DNA from: Frankiales bacterium
GTDB lineage: Bacteria > Actinomycetota > Actinomycetes > Mycobacteriales > SCTD01
NCBI GenBank assembly: GCA_004299215.1
Contig: SCTD01000259.1
Coordinates: 1-5,683 of the forward strand
Length of the DNA stretch: 5,683 nucleotides
Direction: 5' to 3'
The notes under the pieces are model-generated. The model ran no database searches. It was not told where the DNA came from and worked only from the letters and a program-made list of their open reading frames with translations. Positions 1-5,683 of the stretch are shown here, piece after piece. Positions within the stretch are counted from its first letter, which is position 1. Every line of letters begins with the position of its first letter. Position numbers and translations under genes: made by a program.

Positions 1-687
1 CCACACCACGCGGTTGGTGTCGCCCAGCAGCCCGACCGCGAGGGCGGCGTTGCCGCGGTTGTCGAGCCGGTCGTTGGTGAGCGGTGTGCCGTCGCCGAGC
101 AGCACGACGCCCTCGGCCGGGACCGCCAGCAGGGTGGCGCGCCCGGAGGTCGAGTAGCAGCCGACCGCCTCGACGCCGTCGGCGACGTAGGTCGTCCCGC
201 CCAGGTCGGCGTCGCCGGCGAGCCGCGCGACGGGCAGCTCGCAGGCCGGCTGCCGCTGCTCGACGTCCACCGGGGACCCGGCATCCACCGGCAGCTCCAG
301 CAGGTCGAGCACCGGCTGCCCTGCGCCGACCAGGACCAGCCGCGCGGCCAGCCCCTCGAGCACCTCCAGCTCGGTCGGGGCGAGCGCCTGCGGGAACGGC
401 ACGACGACGGTGACGTCGGTGCGGTCCGCTGCCACCACCTCGTCGACGGTCTCGACGCGGTCGACCGGCACGTCGGCGTCGCGCAGCAGCTCGGCCAGCG
501 CCCGGGAGCCACCGGGTGTGAACGACTCCGGGTCGAGCCGGCCGCCCCGCCCGCTCGCCGACAGCACGGTCAGCACGACCGCCACCAGGGCCAGCCCGGC
601 GCCGACGAGCACCGGTCCGCGCGCGCTCCGGGTGACGGTGCGGACCGTCGGACCGCTTGCCGTCGGTCGTTCCATGACCGCCGTCAT
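1..687 (-). CDS. DUF4350 domain-containing protein (3' end missing)
   Basis: The frame is open from the ATG at 687-685 to the left window edge, giving 229 residues without a stop, so the C-terminus is missing. The N-terminus is short and basic, followed by one transmembrane helix at about residues 25-45 (starting PVLVGAGLALVAVV). An extracytoplasmic-looking domain follows, with the DUF4350 pattern: SFTPGGSRALAELLRDADV near residues 56-74, a V-rich strand (VTVVVPFPQALAP) near 95-107, and late in the visible part LTNDRLDNRGNAALAVGLLG, the most characteristic stretch. The start was chosen because ATG 687 overlaps the TGA of the preceding DUF4129 gene (ATGA); a second in-frame ATG lies four codons later at 675-673. 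No strong Shine-Dalgarno is visible, so translation probably depends on coupling. Biochemical function is unknown. Family members usually lie with DUF4129, MoxR and DUF58 genes; a role in envelope-associated assembly is inference only. Confidence 0.88.
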   Translation of the reverse strand, partial: MTAVMERPTASGPTVRTVTRSARGPVLVGAGLALVAVVLTVLSASGRGGRLDPESFTPGGSRALAELLRDADVPVDRVETVDEVVAADRTDVTVVVPFPQALAPTELEVLEGLAARLVLVGAGQPVLDLLELPVDAGSPVDVEQRQPACELPVARLAGDADLGGTTYVADGVEAVGCYSTSGRATLLAVPAEGVVLLGDGTPLTNDRLDNRGNAALAVGLLGDTNRVVW

Positions 688-1298
688 GAGACGACCAGCC
701 GGCTGCGGCCGACCCGCTCGTCCACCTCGACGAGCAGGGCGTACGACGACGCGTCGGCCGTGCGCCCGCCGTACCAGACCTCGTCGAAGGCGACGGCAGC
801 CCGGCGCAGGTCGGTCGCCACCGCGGGCACCGCAGCGCCGGCGTCACGGGCGATCTCGCCTGCCGTGCGTCCCGGACGGGGGTCGAGCACGCCGCGTGCC
901 TCGAGGTCGCGCACGACGGCGCGGAGCCGCTCGCGGACCGCGTCGGCGAAGCGCCCCTCGGCCGCGGCCCGGTCGGCGAGCTCGCGGTGCTGCGCGGCCG
1001 ACAGCTCGGCCGACCCGGCGAACAGCGGTGCCCGCGCCCCGCTGCGGCCCGCCGGCCGGACCCGCGCGAGCACCACCGCGACGAGCAGGACCAGCAGCCC
1101 GAGGAGCAGCAGCAGCCCGAGCCGCCCACCGGGGACCGCCGCGGCTGCCCCGTCGAGCAGCTCACCGAGCTCGCGCACCAGCCGCCCGGCCAGCCGGACC
1201 AGCAGCGGCGGCTGCGCGTCCGCGTACTCCCGGCGCGAGAGCTCGGCGCGCGCGGCGTCCCGGGCCGAGTCCCTGGTGAGGTCGGACAGCCCCGTCAC
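684..1298 (-). CDS. DUF4129 domain-containing membrane protein
   Basis: This 204-residue protein starts at GTG 1298-1296, which overlaps the TGA of the upstream membrane protein gene (GTGA), and ends in a TGA overlapping the next ATG. The first ~58 residues carry the YADAQPPLLVRL motif seen near the N-terminus of this family. One transmembrane helix at about 60-79 (a run of L/V) follows, then a cytoplasmic-looking helical domain at about 100-180. That domain contains the DUF4129 signature: HRELADRAAAEGRFADAVRE (about 104-123), a TAGEIARDA element (about 145-153), and AFDEVWYGGR (about 170-179). The domain has a TPR-like look (a small helical repeat with A/G spacing), but no catalytic residues can be recognised. 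Its place between a six-helix membrane protein and DUF4350 indicates a joint membrane complex or pathway, by inference. Family membership is confident; function is unknown. Confidence 0.9.
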   Translation of the reverse strand: MTGLSDLTRDSARDAARAELSRREYADAQPPLLVRLAGRLVRELGELLDGAAAAVPGGRLGLLLLLGLLVLLVAVVLARVRPAGRSGARAPLFAGSAELSAAQHRELADRAAAEGRFADAVRERLRAVVRDLEARGVLDPRPGRTAGEIARDAGAAVPAVATDLRRAAVAFDEVWYGGRTADASSYALLVEVDERVGRSRLVVS

Positions 1299-2386
1299 GC
1301 GCTGGGGTTCGCCGCCGCCGCGGTGAGCGCGACGTCGAGGCCCTCGGCCCGCATCCGGCGGTCCACGTAGAGCAGCGCCCGCACGCCCGCGGTGAAGGGG
1401 TCGACCAGGGTGGCGGCGACGATCCCGCCGAGGGAGGACAGCACCAGGGTGCGCACCGACAGCGTGTCACCGCCGCCGGTGAGCTCGCCCACGGAGCCGT
1501 ACCCCAGCAGCTCGAACGGCACCTGGATGACCAGGCTGACGAACATCGCGACGACCAGGGTGAGCAGCGAGATCCCGAAGACGCGCCACCAGTCCCCCTT
1601 CACGAGCAGCCACGAGCGGCGCAGGCTGTCGCGAATGCCGATCTTCTCGAGCACCAGGGCGCACGGCGCCAGCGACAGCCGGAAGTAGAGGTAGACGGCG
1701 CCGGCCAGCCCGGCCAGCAGCAGCGGCACGCCGATCAGCGCGGCGGGGGCGCCACCCACCGCGATGAGCAGCACCCCGAGGAACACGCCGGCGAAGGCCA
1801 GCCCGCCGGCGAGCAGCGCCAGCAGGGCTGCGACGCCCACCAGCCTGGGCAGGGCGGGCCGGACCTGGGCCCAGGCCCCGGCCAGGTCGAGCGGCTGGCC
1901 GAGCACGGCCTTGCCGACGACGGCGGTGAGGATCCCGGTCAGCACGGCTGTCGACAGCAGCGTCAGACCCGCGGTGAGCAGCCCGCCCACGACGGCGCCG
2001 CCGAGCGCCTCCTCCAGCGCCTCGGTGCTGCCGCTCTCCAGCCCGGCGGTGGTGTCGGCGTCGACGAGCGGCCGGAAGGCGGTGAGCAGCAGGACGACGT
2101 TGGCCAGCGTGGCGACGACCGCCACTGCCGCCGACATCCCGAGCGTGGGCCGCGGGTACCGGCGCAGCACGCCGACCGCCCCGTCGAGCAGCTCCCCGAG
2201 GCCGAGCGGTCGCAGCGGCACGACGCCCGGCTTGGGCTCCGGCCGGTAGCCGTAGGTCGAGTAGCCCGCGGGCTGCTCGGCGTACGCCGGTCCCTGCGCG
2301 TGCGCGGGCGCCGTCGGTGGTGCGGCCGGCGGGGGGCTGGGCGGCCCCCAGCCCTCGGGTGCGGTCCAGCCGCCCGGGTCGGTCAT
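1295..2386 (-). CDS. Six-helix membrane protein, glycerophosphoryl diester phosphodiesterase membrane-domain type
   Basis: A 363-residue protein starts at ATG 2386-2384 with MTDPGGWTAPEGWGPP. Residues 1-55 are rich in Pro, Ala, Gly and Tyr and look disordered and cytoplasmic. The motif PLRPLGLGELLDGAVGVLRR (about 57-76) before the first helix is typical of this family. Predicted membrane segments lie at about 81-103, 131-158, 181-210, 213-236, 268-290 and 311-336. Between helices 4 and 5 is LEKIGIRDSLRRSWLLVKG (about 246-264), the conserved amphipathic loop of the family; the protein ends in a short soluble tail after LLYVDRRMR. Despite the family name there is no catalytic phosphodiesterase domain here, so enzymatic activity should not be assumed. 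The frame stays open 114 codons upstream, but that part runs across mtrA antisense and is rejected. No good Shine-Dalgarno precedes the ATG. It is the first gene of the left operon, divergent from mtrA. Confidence 0.88.
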   Translation of the reverse strand: MTDPGGWTAPEGWGPPSPPPAAPPTAPAHAQGPAYAEQPAGYSTYGYRPEPKPGVVPLRPLGLGELLDGAVGVLRRYPRPTLGMSAAVAVVATLANVVLLLTAFRPLVDADTTAGLESGSTEALEEALGGAVVGGLLTAGLTLLSTAVLTGILTAVVGKAVLGQPLDLAGAWAQVRPALPRLVGVAALLALLAGGLAFAGVFLGVLLIAVGGAPAALIGVPLLLAGLAGAVYLYFRLSLAPCALVLEKIGIRDSLRRSWLLVKGDWWRVFGISLLTLVVAMFVSLVIQVPFELLGYGSVGELTGGGDTLSVRTLVLSSLGGIVAATLVDPFTAGVRALLYVDRRMRAEGLDVALTAAAANPSA

Positions 2387-2396
2387 GGGGTCATGC
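2381..2396. repeat. Short tandem direct repeat GGTCATGG/GGTCATGC
   Basis: Two 8-base units, GGTCATGG (2381-2388) and GGTCATGC (2389-2396), are identical at seven positions and abut exactly. A further GGTC occurs at 2377-2380. The first unit contains, on the minus strand, the ATG start of the six-helix membrane protein. OmpR-family regulators such as MtrA bind direct repeats, so this could be an operator, but it does not match any site I can recall with certainty, and chance is a fair explanation in sequence of this composition. Confidence 0.3.
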
Positions 2397-2474
2397 TGGC
2401 ACGCCTGGGCGCGTTCGACCCCCTGCGTCCCCCCGGGGTGCCACCATGGGACGCATGCGGACGACAGGTGCGGC
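2387..2474. promoter_or_regulatory. Divergent intergenic control region between the membrane-protein operon and mtrAB-lpqB
   Basis: These 88 bases separate two outward-facing operons, so both sets of transcription signals should lie here or just inside the first genes. I looked for TTGAC-like and TANNNT-like boxes on both strands and saw no convincing pair; TTCGAC at 2414-2419 is the nearest thing to a -35 and has no matching -10 at the right distance. Short perfect palindromes are present: CCCCGGGG (2431-2438), CCATGG (2444-2449) and CGCATGCG (2452-2459). That this is a regulatory region is inferred from gene orientation, not from a recognised site. Confidence 0.6.
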
Positions 2475-2478
2475 GTGA
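2446..2478 (+). other. Possible 10-codon leader ORF (MGRMRTTGAA) overlapping the mtrA start
   Basis: ATG at 2446-2448 opens a frame of ten codons that ends in TGA 2476-2478, which overlaps the mtrA GTG start as GTGA. A G-rich GGGGTG at 2435-2440 lies five bases before the ATG and could act as a weak ribosome site; a second in-frame ATG is at 2455. It could serve as a coupling leader for mtrA, or it could be accidental. There is no protein similarity to support it, and a real peptide product is not claimed. Confidence 0.2.
2466..2470 (+). promoter_or_regulatory. Weak Shine-Dalgarno (AGGTG) for the mtrA GTG start
   Basis: AGG at 2466-2468 sits six bases before the GTG at 2475. It supports the GTG over the only other in-frame start, ATG 2385, which would add 30 residues with no family resemblance and would overlap the start of the divergent gene. 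Confidence 0.5.
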
Positions 2479-3160
2479 GGGGCCGGGTGCTCGTCGTCGA
2501 CGACGACCCGGCGCTCGCCGAGATGCTGGGCATCGTGCTGCGGGGCGAGGGGCTGGACCCCGCGTTCGTCGCCGACGGCGACGCGGCCCTCGGGGCGTTC
2601 CGGCGGGAGAAGCCCGACCTCGTGCTGCTCGACCTGATGCTGCCGGGCACCGACGGCATCGAGGTCTGCCGGCAGATCCGCGCGGAGAGCGGCGTGCCGA
2701 TCGTCATGCTCACCGCGCGCAGCGACACCCTCGACGTGGTGCTCGGGCTGGAGAGCGGCGCCGACGACTACGTCGTCAAGCCGTTCAAGCCCAAGGAGCT
2801 GGTGGCCCGGCTCCGCGCCAGGCTCCGGCAGCGCGACGACGAGACGCCGGAGACGCTCACCATCGGGGCGGGCGACGACCTCGTGACGATCGACGTGCCG
2901 GGGCACAAGGTCGTGCGCGGCGGAGAGCAGGTCCAGCTCACCCCGCTGGAGTTCGACCTGCTGGTGGCGCTGGCGCGCAAGCCGAACACCGTCTTCACCC
3001 GCGAGGTGCTGCTCGAGCAGGTGTGGCACTACCGGCACGCCGCCGACACCCGGCTGGTCAACGTGCACGTCCAGCGCCTGCGCGCCAAGGTCGAGCGCGA
3101 CCCGGAGCGCCCGCAGGTGGTCGTCACGGTGCGGGGGGTCGGCTACAAGGCGGGGCCGGC

Positions 3161-3164
<4 letters not shown>
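2475..3164 (+). CDS. mtrA: DNA-binding response regulator MtrA
   Basis: MtrA is the OmpR/PhoB-type regulator paired with MtrB; in actinobacteria it controls cell-wall hydrolase, division and replication-linked genes. From the GTG at 2475 the protein has 229 residues, against 228 in M. tuberculosis MtrA. The receiver domain spans about residues 4-115: acidic pocket Asp9/Asp10, phosphoacceptor Asp53 in VLLDLMLPG, switch residues Thr80 and Tyr99, and Lys102 in VVKPFKPKEL. The winged-helix domain follows at about 130-226, with LTPLEFDLLVALARKP, TREVLLEQVWHYRH and the recognition helix around DTRLVNVHVQRLRAKVE, ending VRGVGYKAGPA. Compared with the mycobacterial protein as I recall it, there are about four extra residues in the linker before IDVPGHKV, and the N-terminus is three residues shorter. 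It is the first gene of mtrA-mtrB-lpqB, and its TGA overlaps the mtrB start. The identification is secure; the start is likely but not proven. Confidence 0.96.
3147..3150 (+). promoter_or_regulatory. Shine-Dalgarno-like AAGG before the mtrB CTG start
   Basis: AAGG lies inside the last codons of mtrA, ten bases before CTG 3161, with more G-rich sequence (GGCGGGG) in between. It is consistent with initiation at the unusual CTG, helped by ribosomes terminating at the overlapping mtrA TGA. Confidence 0.4.
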
Positions 3165-4752
<1,588 letters not shown>

Positions 4753-4756
<4 letters not shown>

Positions 4757-5683
4757 GGCGCGCCCCCGTGCTGACGCTGCTGGCCCTGCTGCTGACCGGG
4801 TGCGGGCTGCCGGTCCCCGACGGGGTGCAGTCCGCGGGCGAGGTCCAGCCGCAGCGCGCCGAGCCGGCACCGGTCGAGGTGCTGCCCCCCGGACCGCCGG
4901 CCGGGGCGTCCCCGGCACAGATCGTGGCCGGCTTCCTCAACGCGCAGAGCTCACCGGACGACGACCACGCGGTCGCCCGGCAGTTCCTCGCTCCGGACAC
5001 CGAGTGGGACGACGAGGCCGGCGCCGTCGTCTACGAGCTCGGCTCGCTGCGCTTCGTCCAGGACCCTGCCGACCCCACGAGCTTCGCGGTCCGCGTGCAG
5101 GCCACGGGACGGATCGCGGCCGACGGCGCCTTCTCGCTGATCGACAGGACCGAGACCGCGCCGTACTCCGTGGCTCGCCAGCCGGACGGCGAGTTCCGGC
5201 TGGTGGAGGTGCCGCCCGGGCTGCTGCTGACCCGAGGCGACCGCGACCGCTCCTTCACGCCGTACGAGGTCTACTTCCTGGGCCGCGCCGCGGACGGCAG
5301 CGCCACCGCCCGGCTCGTGCCGGACCGGGTGTTCCTCCCCGACACCGCCGAGCCGGTCCAGGCGTTGGTCGACTCCCTGCTCGACGGCGCCACCGACGCC
5401 CTGCTCGGCGCCGTGCAGAGCGCCGCGCCGACCGGGACCACCGCGACCGCTGCCGTCACCGACGGGATCGCCACCGTGCAGCTGTCCGAGGGCGTGCTCG
5501 AGCTGGACACCCGCGACCGGCAGCGGCTGGCCGCCCAGCTCGTCTGGACCGTCACCCAGGTCCCGGGCGTCACGGGCGTGCGACTGGCCGCAGCGGGTCA
5601 GTCGCTCCCGGTGCCCGGCGCCGAGGAGGTGCAGGACCGGCGCAGCTGGTCCGAGTACGACCCGGTCGCGGTCGCGGGTGACC
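4753..5683 (+). CDS. lpqB: Lipoprotein LpqB, GerMN domain-containing (3' end missing)
   Basis: LpqB is the extracytoplasmic lipoprotein of the MtrAB system; in mycobacteria it interacts with the MtrB sensor domain and affects MtrA phosphorylation and envelope properties. The visible 310 residues start at GTG 4753. The signal peptide is short: MRRAPVLTLLALLL followed by lipobox LTGC, with Cys17 as the lipid-attachment residue. A Pro-rich linker (about 18-52) follows, then an LpqB N-terminal domain (about 53-165) beginning SPAQIVAGFLNAQSS and including the FLAPDTEW element. A GerMN-type domain (about 170-290) has YFLGRAADGSATARLVPDR, PVQALVDSLLDGAT, and the closing TVQLSEGVLELDTRDRQRLAAQLVWT segment. 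The C-terminal beta-propeller expected of full-length LpqB (583 residues in M. tuberculosis) would lie beyond the right edge. The 4-nt overlap with mtrB indicates coupled expression. Identity rests on both the domains and the mtrAB position. Confidence 0.94.

Noticed and set aside
84..1370. Several plus-strand open frames of 100-290 codons over the left operon
   Set aside because: They are antisense to the DUF4350, DUF4129 and membrane-protein genes and consist of Arg/Pro/Ser/Ala-rich low-complexity sequence, typical of GC-rich antisense frames.
2385..2474. Longer mtrA starting at ATG 2385
   Set aside because: The added 30 residues (Cys, His and Pro rich) have no counterpart in MtrA and would overlap the start of the divergent gene; GTG 2475 gives the standard length.
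2401..2474. A sigma-70-type promoter for mtrA starting from TTCGAC at 2414
   Set aside because: No TANNNT-like -10 occurs at a suitable distance; calling a promoter would rest on one weak hexamer.
2387..2728. Upstream extension of the six-helix membrane protein to an ATG at 2728
   Set aside because: It would run antisense through the mtrA receiver domain; the added residues are Ser/Arg/Pro-rich and unlike the family, whereas ATG 2386 gives the usual Gly/Pro-rich N-terminus.
2300..3160. Upstream extension of the mtrB frame to an ATG at 2300
   Set aside because: This part is read out of frame through mtrA and antisense to the membrane-protein gene, and gives an Arg/Ala/Gly-rich sequence with no resemblance to MtrB.

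Overview
The window is a conserved chromosomal locus from a very high-GC actinobacterium: the divergent mtrA-mtrB-lpqB signalling operon and a three-gene envelope-protein operon. Base composition is strongly GC-biased, with G or C in most third codon positions. Four of the five gene junctions inside the two operons are 4-nt stop/start overlaps, and the fifth is the divergent gap. MtrA and MtrB match their Mycobacterium tuberculosis counterparts closely along their length. The exact genus cannot be read from the sequence. The mix of a DUF4129/DUF4350 cluster facing mtrAB-lpqB fits a non-mycobacterial actinomycete (for example the Geodermatophilus/Blastococcus/Kineococcus kind), but that is only a guess.

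Left half, minus strand (2386 down to 1): a membrane protein of the 'glycerophosphoryl diester phosphodiesterase membrane domain' type (six predicted helices, proline-rich N-terminus), then a DUF4129 protein, then a DUF4350 protein that runs off the left edge. Each junction is a 4-nt overlap (GTGA at 1298-1295, ATGA at 687-684), so the three are almost certainly one translationally coupled operon. In other actinobacteria DUF4129 and DUF4350 genes commonly sit beside MoxR ATPase and DUF58 genes, which would be expected just left of position 1.

Centre (2387-2474): an 88-bp divergent intergenic region that must hold control elements for both operons. No convincing -10/-35 pair is visible. It has several short palindromes, a short direct repeat at its left end and a 10-codon leader frame whose stop overlaps the mtrA start.

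Right half, plus strand (2475 to 5683): mtrA (response regulator), mtrB (sensor histidine kinase) and lpqB (lipoprotein, cut by the right edge). mtrA/mtrB join as CTGA (3161-3164) and mtrB/lpqB as GTGA (4753-4756). MtrB senses an envelope or division-related signal, phosphorylates MtrA on Asp53, and MtrA controls cell-wall, division and replication-linked genes. LpqB is the accessory lipoprotein that works with MtrB. The most unusual point is that mtrB has no ATG, GTG or TTG available at its natural start and appears to begin with CTG. I see no mobile element, CRISPR array, RNA gene, phage gene or clearly novel system; this is a mostly ordinary core locus with some start-site and leader details worth checking.
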